From Hyalella azteca (taxonomy: Eukaryota; Arthropoda; Malacostraca; Amphipoda; Hyalellidae), in NCBI RefSeq assembly GCF_000764305.2, contig NW_025940792.1, positions 248,001 to 312,000 of the forward strand: DNA of 64,000 bases, written 5' to 3'. Under the pieces are notes generated by a model, which was not told the DNA's origin, ran no database searches, and saw only the letters and a program-made list of their open reading frames with translations. The position numbers and the translations under genes were made by a program. Each line of letters opens with the position of its first letter. Within the stretch, counting starts at the first letter, position 1. Below, one piece after another: positions 35,475-46,640 of the stretch.

Positions 35475-36842
35475 AAATAATACGAGGAAGAATTGCGAAT
35501 TTCTGGGAGCGGCGGAAGTTTCTTAATGCCGTCGCCAGCGCAGGCAATTCGATCACACAAATGAAAATGCGAGAAAAAGAGATTAGATTTCAGTAATAAG
35601 GAAGGGCGGAGTCTCGGTTAGACTTGTAATTACCGACACGCAAAAACTCCAGAAACTTTCTCCCAGACATACACGCAAAAAAATCAGATATTGTAATTAG
35701 GTATTACCATAATGGTCTGGGAGGAGTGCCAGTAATTTAAAAATATAACTCTAGTAATTTATGATCACAAAGTAATTAGTAAATGTTCTCGTTGGGGTTG
35801 TATGTGTTCAAGAAACCTATATTTAGTTGCTAGTTTGAGATTAGATGTGCATGAGATGTTTCTTTTAAATCCTTTCAGACTAGTGAGTTACAGTGCCGTA
35901 GTTTAGGTTAACTAATTCTTTCTCTTCATAGGTCAAGATAAATTGTATTTCGAAGGCATGTTCTTCCATGAATGGTAGCAGTAAATAATAAAATAATATT
36001 GTAGCAAAATTACATATTGCACAATACTTCTTGTAGATTCAGTGCGTGTTACTGGGCGGCGCTCTCGTTGTGAATTTCAAGCTTAGCTTTCTTGACTATA
36101 ATTTGTAACAATTTAAAAGCAAAGAAAAGTCCACAAATTCTTAGTTAATTTGCGATTTAAGCAAACAAGTGATCTAAATTTGCAACAATTATTGAAAAAA
36201 TTGAAATTCTCGCATATTACATGACCTCTGAAAACCAGCATTGTGCGAGCTTGGTTAAATTTCACTTAACATTCCAGAATTCGCTAGATATTGAAATTCA
36301 GCCGCTATAAATTTTTTATAAAAGGAAACACAACTGAAAACATAATAATATTAAGACTAAGAAATTCAGAAGCCAATTTTTGGTATCCACGACTTTATTT
36401 TGAAATTAAAGTTTAAGAAGAAATCCAAGTAAATAACCATACCCACATCTAAAATAATCTAATTCTTGAACCGATGATGGAAGTTGTGAATAAACATTAT
36501 AAATAAAAAAACATGGCGACACGCAACAGGCTACAAACATAACACAGATCGTGCAACGCGTATAAAAAATAACAGCTCAGGTACGCTTTATGTAAGAGGA
36601 GGTCATTCCATTTCTCGATTGTCGCCACGCATAAAAGATACACAAAAAAATAAGATTCAAAGATTCGATTGCTTCGCTAATTGCCCGCGCTTGTTATGAG
36701 GAAGCGCAGCAATCAGGCAGCAATCAACAGGTCTGACGCTCCTAATTGCCTCTCTCGCTGCCGGCGTATAGACGTTTCTGGACAGCGTGCACTTAGAAAA
36801 ATTTATGGCTCATAGTGTCCAAATAATGATCCGCATCCTCAT
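35475..36842. other. Spacer of 1.4 kb, no gene recognised
   Basis: AT-rich with no supported coding or repeat structure. The short plus-strand sequence 36660-36790 is more GC-rich but shows no motif. Confidence 0.5.
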
Positions 36843-36991
36843 CAGGGACCATACTTTCAAAATTCGCTAAGTGAACGTAAGTACTTACGCTCTATTTTCT
36901 TGTCTATGATTGGTGGATCTTGCTTGAAAGGCTTTCAATGATTGGCTGATGAACTTACGATCTCTTAACTTTTTTGAAAGTATAGGCCCTG
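36843..36991 (+). mobile_element. hAT-like MITE, copy 2 (about 149 bp)
   Basis: Left end CAGGGACCATACTTTCAAAA, right end TTTTGAAAGTATAGGCCCTG: inverted repeats of about 20 bp. The interior matches 6905-7050 closely (gtgaacgtaagtacttacgc, gattggctgatgaacttacg). CAGGG-type termini are known in hAT elements. The flanks (atcctcat on the left, aagcacaa on the right) do not give an 8 bp target-site duplication. Confidence 0.8.
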
Positions 36992-37317
36992 AAGCACAAG
37001 TACAATCCGGGCATATTTAGCACTGATACGTCCTGCCAGGGCCAGGTTGAGCAACACAAATGCAAAAGTGTGTCGCTATTTGTACATACATAGTCTGGCT
37101 TTATTTCTTTGAGTGTTTCTGCGACAATATCAACACAAACTACACAAAGCGGTACTTACTACTGTTTGATTCTTGATACGTTCTGTGATAATTTATATCT
37201 ATGAATGAAGTAACCGTTTAGTTCTTCTCTACTGAATTACATGTGATAATCGACTGTTGCTACCATGCACGCGTGTTCCAATTGGCAAGACCTAACGAGC
37301 TATACAAGAGTGTACAT
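36992..37317. other. Spacer with weak copy of the dispersed repeat
   Basis: 'ctgatacgtcctg' (37023) and 'gtgtcgctatt' (37070) recall 21280-21354, which suggests another decayed copy of that dispersed family. No gene is seen. Confidence 0.35.
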
Positions 37318-37472
37318 GTATGTGTGAGTGTACATGTGTGAGTGTACATGTGTGACTGTACATGTGTGAGTGTACATGTGTGAGTATACATGAGAGTGTA
37401 CATGTGTGAGTGTACATGTGTGAGTGTACATGTGTGAGTGTACATGTGCGAGTGTACATGTGTGAGTGTGTT
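37318..37472. repeat. Minisatellite, 14 bp unit (GAGTGTACATGTGT), about 11 copies
   Basis: Alternating purine-pyrimidine rich 14-mer with one shortened unit near 37390. The minus frame reads HTCTLTHVHSHMYT-type repeats. Confidence 0.95.
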
Positions 37473-37789
37473 CATTCATTCATTAGCCTTTATCGAGTTC
37501 ATTCATTATAAACTATGATAGATAAACATGCACATTGATAGAGTGGATGGCATTTCAGTGTTTTTTTAACAGCGCTTCTCCAAATAGAGTCACACTCACA
37601 TTAAAATCTCGTTAGGGTGTTTTTGTTATACGCGAGTCATTGCTACCACAACATTCATATTTTAACGATATCACTTATGATCGAGTGGCTGAAACTTTGA
37701 ACTGTGACCTTAAATTAACCTATTTAAAAGCGTAAAGTTACGACCGGGGCGAACTTTTCCAACCATGAACTTTCTACATTAGTATAATA
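37473..37789. other. Spacer, no gene seen
   Basis: A short (ATTC) run at 37472-37485 follows the array. Nothing else is supported. Confidence 0.4.
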
Positions 37790-38262
37790 TCCTAAAATCG
37801 TATTATTTTGAACAATCGTTTAATAATAAACCAACGTACGGTATCGTTTAAACAATTGTATTATATTGAACAAACGTATCGTGTTCTTCAGTAGCATTAT
37901 TCTAACTTGTATTACGTTCTAGAATCCTACTATCTACTACAGTCGCATTAATTTCTACAATTGTATTACAATCTACAAGCATCCGCAATTCTAAATTCGT
38001 ATCATATTTTACAATTGTATTTTATTCTACAATCAGATAAGATTCAATAATCTTTGAGATTCTGCAATCTTATTATATTATACAATCATAATAAACTATG
38101 TAATCGTATTGAATTCTGTAGCCGCATTTAATTCCACTATCGTATAACATTGAACAATCGCATCATATACTACAATTGTATATAATGTTGAACAATTGTA
38201 TTATATTTACACCTCTATTATATTAGACCGACGTACAATACTGTAAAATCGTATAATATTTT
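37790..38262. repeat. Highly degenerate AT-rich tandem array, ~22-25 bp period
   Basis: The phrase 'ttctacaattgtattatatt' and variants (gaacaatcgtat, tacaatcgtattgaattctg) recur about 15-20 times, heavily diverged. It is best read as an ancient minisatellite. The period is approximate. Confidence 0.6.
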
Positions 38263-38868
38263 AAAATATTTACCCATATGCCCCTACCCATAATTGGAAC
38301 GACGCTAATACCATCTGATATGCTAGTCAATACTATATATCCTTTGTATGCAGCATGTAACTAAATAGAAAAAAAGAAAATTTTCTCGCAACTTGGGCAG
38401 TACAATTCTTCGAAATTTGCGTATAAGTGAATGAAATTGTAGTATGAATTTGCCTTAGTTCGGCAGTATATCCCTATTCACATTACTATACGTGCGTATC
38501 TCACAGAAAGAAGAATATAAATTAACAATAGACCAATACTTCAGTACGTTACAAAACACCTTCGTTGGATGTCAGAACAAATCTTCCACAGCAAAATACT
38601 TGCCATCTGTCCGTCATCTCTGATTCACTAATAATAAGAATGTTTCCAGCATTACCCCTTATAAAATATTTCGGGTCAATAATCAGTGTTTATGAGCGAC
38701 TTATAGCCGGCGACGGTTGGCCACCTATAATTCGCCGATAATGAACTCATCGGCTCTCAGGCGTAGGAGCTCTGCTGTCTCCGCAAGCCATAAAAGCTGG
38801 ACGCTCAGGCATCTTATTTACGAGCTCGACGCCCTCAGCCTGTTATCTACACGCGCAAAATTTCCTTT
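38263..38868. other. Spacer, no gene recognised
   Basis: A GC-richer patch at 38695-38870 holds a plus frame (38717-38917) that runs into the following array. No motif is recognised. Confidence 0.4.
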
Positions 38869-39102
38869 ATGCCAGGTTAAGAAATTGTTAATAAAATTTC
38901 GTTTAAGCCATTGTTAATGAAATTTCGTTTTTGCCAGGTTAAGAAATTGTTAATAAAATTTCGTTAATGCCAGGTTAAGAAATCGTTAATAAAATTTCGT
39001 TTGTGCCAGGTTAAGAAATTGTTAATAAAATTTCGTTTATGCCAGGTTAAGAAATTGTTAATAAAATTTCGTTTATGCCAGGTTAAGAAGTTGTTAATAC
39101 AT
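38869..39102. repeat. Minisatellite, 36 bp unit, about 6 copies
   Basis: 'gccaggttaagaaattgtta' followed by 'ataaaatttcgtttat', spacing 36 bp (gccagg at 38871, 38933 and 38969). The second unit is a deleted version lacking 'ggttaagaa', which explains the off-phase start at 38907. Confidence 0.9.
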
Positions 39103-40009
39103 ACAGGCACGTTATTTTAATTCTTTGAATATTTCTGTTAATGTTTCTGCTGTTTGGGAACATGGAAATGCACTATTTTATTAGATTAATTCAATAAACA
39201 AATCGAGTTACAGATGATGTAAGAACAATACAAAAGAAATACATGCTCAAGCGTACTCGACTTTGACATAGACACATGTATTTGCAAAATGAAATGTGTT
39301 CTCCAAATTGTCTTTTTACCATGGCTCTCTGATGCTGTGTTAGAACTTACTTTAGTTTCAAAGTTATTATTTGTTATTATTTTATATTTATTATATTAGT
39401 ATATCCTTATAAGTTATTGTGATTATAAGTTATTACTCTATGTTCCGCATTGAATGGAGTTACATTAAATACGATACTCTCGGTTTACCGAGAACAAAGA
39501 GACTATTGAAGGGATTCATCTGCCATTCAGTGGGTTAGAATGAACTTAATTAAAACGAGCGCTCGTTCGCGATCGTATGGCATTTTGAAAATTATTATTG
39601 CAATGAATTTAAACGAAAAAAATTAAAACTAATAAATGATAATAACCAGATTATGAACTTTCTTTAATAAAAAACTGTGGATGCTTCTATCTGATCGTGA
39701 CGACGGTGTATTTGTGCGAAATTTAGATAAAGTGAAAAAAGTAATTGATCGTGACCAAGGATGACAAACATTGCGGAAGAATAATATAATTACAGGCAAT
39801 TCATTACATGTAATCATCAAACCATGAGACGCACTAGGCTGGTAATGCAGTAACTGTGCATGCACATTATCAGCGGACCATGTAATACACGCAAAATAGC
39901 CAAAACCCACATAATTTTAGCTCAAAATTTTAGAGAATATAATGCCAATTTTGAGTAAATAAGCTATGTATTTTTAATTTTGATTTTAATATTTTTAAAA
40001 CGCAAAATA
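39103..40009. other. AT-rich spacer, no gene seen
   Basis: TTATTA-type low complexity at 39360-39440. The minus frame at 39629-39910 is unrecognised. Confidence 0.5.
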
Positions 40010-40192
40010 GCTCAGAACGAACGATGACGAACTATGAGCTCAGAGCGCACCATGACGAACTATGAGCTCAGAGCGCACCACGACGAACTATGAGCTCAGA
40101 GCGCACCATGACGAACTACGAGCTCAGAGCGCACCACGACGAACTATGAGCTCAGAGCGCACCATGACGAACTACGAGCTCAGAACGATAAC
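40010..40192. repeat. Minisatellite, 28 bp unit, about 6.5 copies
   Basis: 'gagcgcaccatgacgaacta' plus 'tgagctca', spacing 28 bp (gagcgcacc at 40043 and 40071). It contains the palindrome tgagctca in each unit, and variants alternate atgacg and acgacg. Confidence 0.95.
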
Positions 40193-42007
40193 TCTGAACG
40201 CTTTCACTCATCAATGAAGGGGCAAAGCTAATCCATTCGAGGCAATTAGTGGTCTTTTTAAATCTTATATTTTAAAGAACAATTACGATTTCAAGTTAAT
40301 TTTTGTTTTTGCGTGTTTTAAACATTTACTGGTACAGAAATAAAATTCAAAACGGAACTTTTTCAGATTACAATCAATCAATAAATACTTACTACATACA
40401 AAGAATTTACGAATTTTATGCAACAGAACTATAAGCTACATGAAATTATTTAACAATAACATGGTTCGGCCGAGAGGTCATCTTAAGATGCTTTGAAGTC
40501 AAGTAAGCGTGTATGTGTATATCTATACACATACACGGTAAATCTATACATACACATACAAGATTCTAGACAATAGAGTCCTAACGAGACGTCTTCATGT
40601 TAGCGAAGTGGCTTGATAATAATCCTAAGACTGTCAACATATCAAGAAACGTTAATTACGCAGACGAGCGTCAGCCGACACATTGTGTTGGAAATTGTGC
40701 ACATGTTAGTTAGTGACGATGAATTATAAAGTTTGAAAATGCTTAAAGATCGAAAACAAGTGTATAAAGTTCAATGCAGTAGACAGCTCGTAAATTAACG
40801 TACGAATAATTCACCACACAAAATTTTATACAAATGAGTGAGATAAATTCTGGACAATTTTAAATTCTGGTATGAAATAATTTTTTTATGAAGAGCATCG
40901 TTTGTAATTCTATTTCCTGAACTGCAAGGTTGAGGAAATATCTGCATTATTTCATTTCTTATTCTATAAAAAAATCTAAAAAAAAAAAGAATTTTCAATT
41001 TGTACCCGAAATGTCAAATTGTGAAATAAGTCGTACCTATCATAGTTCACTTAACCTTCCTTTTCCCGAAACTTCTACCAAGAGTTCATTGAATAATGAA
41101 CTAGTAGACAAGGAAGCAAATGAAATCCATTATTAGACGTTACGCCAATACAAATAAGCAATCATGTAATTTAAATTTAATTTATTTAAATTTTTTCCAA
41201 TTTGATTTAATAATTTTTTTAATTTAATTTACGTTTTTTTATTTAATTTTTTTCAGATGTGAAGTAGAACAATGACCGAATAACGCACGTGAACTAAACA
41301 AAATTTAGATCTGAATGACACGCATCACAACTTTGCACTCCATCCAGTCAATTCTGCTGTAATATATGGAGGGCGTTACTCCGCTTCCTGCCAGCAATAA
41401 ATGTTTCATTTTACAGCTTGCGTATAACGAACATAAAAAGACTGTTAGGCCATACGCATAGGCATAATTTTCAACACTTAGTTCAAAAAGGTTTTTATTG
41501 GGGGTCGTCATGGGACAACATCGTTTCTGAATGTGAAAATTTACAAAACTTTATACAGTGAAATCAATTATTTGTTTAAAATATATTACTGCAAGATAAT
41601 AACAACTGAAATTAAGATCACATTGCTGATGACCGAATAATTGGTTGGAGCATGAAGCTAAATTACCGAAGTATTTCGCTCACAAAACACAACGGAATTA
41701 AGCAAACAGACGACTGAAGGTCTGAACAAAATGTTGCGGGAAGAGTCGGTATAGCTTAGCGATTACCGAAGCCCCAAGTAATACACCTATGATACATAGA
41801 CCAACCTGGACGATGGTTTTAAAGTCTAGGTATGGAAAATCCAATACTAAATACAGTACCACCTCTCATAGACTTAGAATTGTAATAGATACGAGAACTT
41901 TAATTATTGTCGATAAGTATAATCTATAAATAAAGCAAGTGAAAAGTTCGGTCACATGAAGATCGGTCACTTGAACAAGCTTCTGTACGTCCATGAACGA
42001 CTTGTTA
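40193..42007. other. Spacer of 1.8 kb with a small hairpin
   Basis: gtgtatgtgtata pairs with tatacacatacac at 40509-40536, followed by a partial third copy. AT-rich poly-T/A tracts lie at 41175-41255. The short frames here are unrecognised. Confidence 0.5.
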
Positions 42008-42172
42008 ATGGAAGAGAGAGAGAAGGAAGAGAGAATGAGGGATAAAGAAGGAGTGGAAGCGATGAAGAGAGCGCTTGTGGAAGTGAGAGAGGGACAGTGA
42101 AGCCGAAGCGAGGGAGAGGCAGGAAAGTGTGAGGCAGAGTAGGGAGAGGCAGCGAGGGAGAGGAGAGGGTGA
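42008..42172. repeat. Purine-rich low-complexity tract
   Basis: Plus strand dominated by GAGA/GGAA words (gaagagagagagaaggaag, gagggagaggcaggaaag). The minus frames reading SLPLPTLP-like peptides are compositional. Confidence 0.8.
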
Positions 42173-42217
42173 TGTTCGTCACGGTTCGGCGCGTCAAGAC
42201 ACTCCCTGCCTGCTGCA

Positions 42218-42666
42218 CCACACAGCCTTGCACCACACAGCCTTGCACCACACCCCTGGTGCATCACACCTCTGTTGCCTGGTGATGCTGTGATGCACTG
42301 TGATTAAGCATTGCAGTGCTGTGCTACACTGAAATTGAAAACCGCCACGAAGTGCTACATTGTGAACATAAACTGTGACACTGAAGAGAGTTACAAACTC
42401 GATTGTTTTAGATACAATTTGTTCGGGCGCTAAATTAGATAAAAATTTGCTACAACTGCAGTCGTGAGGCGAACCGACTAACAAGCAGGCGATTAAATTA
42501 ATACGTGTTAGAATACATGTAATTGAAGCGATATACTACACTCAAACACACATCGCGTGACGTCACCAGGCTGAGCCATAACGCTCAGGTCGGGTGAGCA
42601 GACACCCGCACACATCGCGTGACGTCATCAGGCTGAGCCATAACGCTCAGGTCGGGTGAGCAAACA
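42218..42666 (+). repeat. Segment duplicated at 50162-50610 (original copy)
   Basis: Every block I compared is identical, without gaps, to 50162-50610 (constant offset 7944). Since the other copy begins at a sequencing-adapter junction, this copy is taken as the genuine locus. It carries CTTGCACCACACAG direct repeats at its start and two 62 bp units at its end. Confidence 0.9.
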
Positions 42667-42668
42667 AT
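42546..42668. repeat. 62 bp tandem repeat, 2 copies, containing a CRE palindrome
   Basis: 'cacacatcgcgtgacgtca' then 'ccaggctgagccataacgct' and 'caggtcgggtgag' repeated at 62 bp. The second unit has TGACGTCA intact, the consensus cAMP-response element core bound by CREB/ATF proteins. 'gagccataacgctc' also has partial dyad symmetry. At 50490-50642 a third unit is present, so the true copy number is uncertain. Confidence 0.85.
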
Positions 42669-43986
42669 GAAAGGCAATAAAAGCTCAAAAAGGAGTCACC
42701 GCGGCGCGGGTGAAAGCGAGTGGGAGGCTGAAGCTCGCCGTGCTCTGCAGACCGTAGGCCGTCAAACGACGGTAAATAATACGCTTTTATTTACTTTTTC
42801 AAGCAAAAACTAAGCTTGTTTAACGAATATTTTCTAGGATATTATTTCTTGAAAATATTGCATTACGTTTTCATGTTGAAAATAAACCCATACACACTAC
42901 TAACGTCTTTTCAAACGTCAATAATTACAGTGTTTAAAAGCAATCAACATACATTTTCCATGTCAAGATGAGTAAAGAGACAAAATTGACCATTTATGCA
43001 TGCCTTTTTGTTGATAACCGCGTCCGGCAATCACCCCATCACTTAATTTAAGCACCCCTGTGCAAAAATTAACCTGAATTAAATTAGATGAAAGCCCAAA
43101 TTAGGCGGTTAGAGCAGCGCTTAAGATGGGGATGGGAAGGATGCATTTCAAACTTATTTTGGTGCACGACTATAGTTTACAATAATACGCTTATCACAAT
43201 TGTGATAATTATCACAATTTATCAGCACAATTGTGTTTATTGAAAATAATTGAATAACGTTCTTCTCCTAACTCGTATCCTGACTGAAACTCATTGACTT
43301 GTATTTCAGGCAAGGGAAGCAAAAGGCCGCGAATTTTGAATTATTTCGTTATGGCTAGGATGTTTAGCGGCGGGTAATGATTAATAATGATAATTTAGGC
43401 AATAATTAGGTTGAGTTCTCATCTTAACATTTACACTTTGAACAGAAGCATACGTAGAAGTCAAGTTTCTGGTTATAAAAAGTAGCTATTAAACAAACCC
43501 CCACCAAGATTAAACAATATTTTGCGCATTAACAATGTGCTTCATAGAAAATATTCCTTTTTTCGTACCTGTTCTTGCCCTAGCGTGGGGAAGGCGGTCG
43601 TGGCTTCCCCCAATTCACCCTATCAAGATGACCAATTATACTAACGTTATTCCTACCTGTAATGTTATTCCTACCTGTAATTAACGTTATTGTGTAATAT
43701 AATAAAAATGCATAATAAGTGGCACCAAGCAAACACGTGTGACATGCTTACCCAGCATATAAAATAGAAACTATGAGAAGCTTATTAGTTGGGTAATTAT
43801 ATTAAATGAGATTAAAACTACTGAACTCAGCTTAACCTTTTATAAATTTCAGTCTGAAGTAAATACAGCTTAACTAAATATTCTCGAGCAAAGAACTTAA
43901 CTTAATTAACTGGAATGCCAAAACTCGCGAGAAATTAAAAAAAATCCACCTTTGTTCCCTGCACCCAGAAAAATTAATGCGTCATG
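42669..43986. other. Spacer of 1.3 kb, no gene recognised
   Basis: 42690-42775 is GC-rich (ggagtcaccgcggcgcgggt) and contains 'ccgtcaaacgacgg'. A perfect palindrome ttatcacaattgtgataa lies at 43191-43208. 'gttattcctacctgtaat' is doubled near 43646-43682. No coding evidence. Confidence 0.5.
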
Positions 43987-44072
43987 TTGTCCAAATGGTG
44001 ACACATTTTCTGCACGTAGCAGACATACGCACAGTTATCGAACAAAACAGGATCAGAATTGCCTACTCAAGG
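43987..44072 (+). repeat. Dispersed degenerate repeat leading into the 76 bp array
   Basis: 'ttgtccaaatggtgacacat' here and 'ggcaagaaatacatcgctat' at 44072 correspond to the blocks at 21247 and 21334. The right block is also the start of the 76 bp tandem unit, so the array seems to have grown out of one end of a dispersed element. Confidence 0.6.
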
Positions 44073-44744
44073 GCAAGAAATACATCGCTATTCAGACAAA
44101 GTCTCCCCAATTGTTCTGAGTGTAGAGTGAACGTTCTTTGCAGGACTGACGAAAAGTACATCGCTATTCAGACAAAGTCTCCCGTATTGTTCTGAGTGTA
44201 GAGTGAACGTTCTTCACAGGACTGACGACAAATACATCGCTACTCAGACAAAGTCTCCCCCATTGTTCTGAGTGTAGAGTGAACGTTCTTCGCAGGACTG
44301 ACGACAAGTACATCGCTATTCAGACAAAGTCTCGCCTATAGTTCTGAGTGTAGAGTGAACGTTCTTCGCAGGACTGACGACAAATACATCGCTACTCAGA
44401 CAAAGTCTCCCCCATTGTTCTGAGTGTAGAGTGAACGTTCTTCGCAGGACTGACGACAAGTACATCGCTATTCAGACAAAGTCTCGCCCATTGTTCTGAG
44501 TGTAGAGTGAACGTTCTTCGCAGGACTGACGACAAGTACATCGCTATTCAGACAAAGTCACGCCTATTGTTCTGAGTGTAGAGTGAACGTTCTTCGCAGG
44601 ACTGACGACAAGTACATCGCTATTCAGACAAAGTCTCGCCCATTGTTCTGAGTGTAGAGTGAACGTTCTTTGCAGGACTGACGACAAGTACATCGCTATT
44701 CAGACAAAGTCTCGCCCATTGTTCTGAGTGTAGAGTGAACGTTC
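44073..44744. repeat. Minisatellite, 76 bp unit, about 9 copies
   Basis: 'acatcgctattcagacaaag', 'tctgagtgtagagtgaacgt' and 'tcttcgcaggactgacgaca' in order, at exactly 76 bp spacing (gaacgttc at 44205, 44281 and 44357). Copies are very similar. The array ends abruptly inside a unit (gaacgttc joined to ctgacgacaaacag near 44742). Confidence 0.95.
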
Positions 44745-46640
44745 CTGACGACAAACAGCGGAGGAGGTCACCAGCGCTACTAAGCCTGAAGCCTCAACCG
44801 CAACACAAGGATTTTCCTCAGTTTCACGGCAAAATGAATGCAGAGACAGAAATTGTGTGTTTTTTGTTTTTTGTAACGCTAGAAATTGAGTTTTTCATGA
44901 TTTTGATTAATTCTCACACATTTTATTTGAGAGTGAATAACTCACAAATTTTATTTGTGAGTGAATAATTAATCTTTAAGTTTATTGGTCAACAATATAA
45001 TGAATGTGAAGACAAAACTGGTTGTGCTTTTTTTTTTGTGAAGAAAACAATGAAAAAATTACGAAAATGGAAATTTTCGTAATTTTATTTAATCTTCACA
45101 ACTTTAATTTTCTGCATTATTCTTGACGTTTCTTGGTCAACAATACAATGATAGTCAAAGCCATATTATTCTTCAAATTACATACCGCCTGTTTCTTCTC
45201 TCCTCAATGCAAGAAAAATTTTCCAGGGGCGCGAATAAAATAATCCAGGTTGCTTTACGTGCGTCGTTAAACACAATTAAAGTAATCATCATCAAACATG
45301 TAGGACTTGAAATTAGTATTCATCTGAAGTTCAGCGGTAACTCAAAAATTAGGAGTGAAAACGAACACCGACAAGCTTAGCCCAGTATCGGAAATTTAAT
45401 TTCTGGAATGTGAGATAATATCATTGAATAGAAGTAAATGTAATGTAGAAGTTAATGAAATAAATTTCTGTGATGTAGGAGCGCAGCTTGCGCTCATCTT
45501 TCTTCTGCATGGGACTGGGAAAGTATTTCGTCATTTTTCAATTCAGTTTTTATTAGCAGAATCTGGAGAGCTAGTCTGGATTTCCTATTATTATGATTAG
45601 TTATGACAGTATATTTGTACATAACTTTAAATTATTTATATCCTATGAACAAGATTTGCGTTATTCCCAGTAGTGATTGGCTGATTGTATATCTGACATT
45701 TTTCACACTGTAGGAGTTCATTTCGATTGTTGCATATTTATTTTGTACTCGTATATCTTACAGGAGGAGATGCAGAGCACTTTCTTGTATGTTTTTTTCA
45801 CCATGAACTTAATGTCAACCAACTCCAACAAGCTTTTCTTATTTCCTAACAATCACGTCTTCTCTGCAGTAATTACGACCATTTTGGTAATATAATTTTT
45901 AAGGTAATTTGATGAGCTATGAGCAGAAGCGCTTCAACAACCTAATCTAATCACCCAATTGATGTTTATACTTTCGCTACCGTTAATTGGTGGCATTAGC
46001 GAAAATATTGGATTACTCTTCCGGAACAGTGGAACACGGATCAAAGATGTCAGTACGACAAAAATTTACAAGATGTCATTAGAATAAAAGAACGTAACGC
46101 AGACCCAAATGAAGCGCCATCTGTTCTTAATTGTTTCTGTCAGTTTTGCAAGAACACGGCGAATATTTGAGCTGAACGAATTTAAATGAATTATTATGAT
46201 TCTTATTCATGAATTTGCATAAGAAAAACGGTGTAGAGAAAGTGGGCATGATTTGGAGGATCGTAAGCGTGATTCCATCATCCTCTATTTCATGATGATC
46301 TCAGTCTGAATTGTATTTTTTTACGATTGAAAATTAGTATTAATTACCTTTTAATTCTTGTAACAGCGCGCGAATAGAAACTATTAGACAGACAATTTGT
46401 ACGTATATTTTCAATTCTATCACATCAATTAGATAAATAACCAGCAACTTTAGTGGATTTCGAATCGATTATTTTTTAATCTGACATTAAAACATAAGTA
46501 CGAACAGCTAGAGTATTTGTACTTATACTATATAAACAAGTGAACGGTAAATTTAAATATCTTTGTCCATAATAACCACAAATTTGTGCTGCTGGATACA
46601 CAACTGCATGCATGCTACGCTTCTATCTATAGCGACCATT
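44745..46640. other. Spacer with hairpins and a two-copy repeat
   Basis: ctcacaaattttatttgtgag (44941-44961) folds on itself. aaaattacgaaaat pairs with attttcgtaatttt at 45055-45086 (perfect 14 bp stem, 4-nt loop). 'ttggtcaacaata' occurs at 44986 and 45133, suggesting an old ~147 bp duplication. The short frames are unrecognised. Confidence 0.5.
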
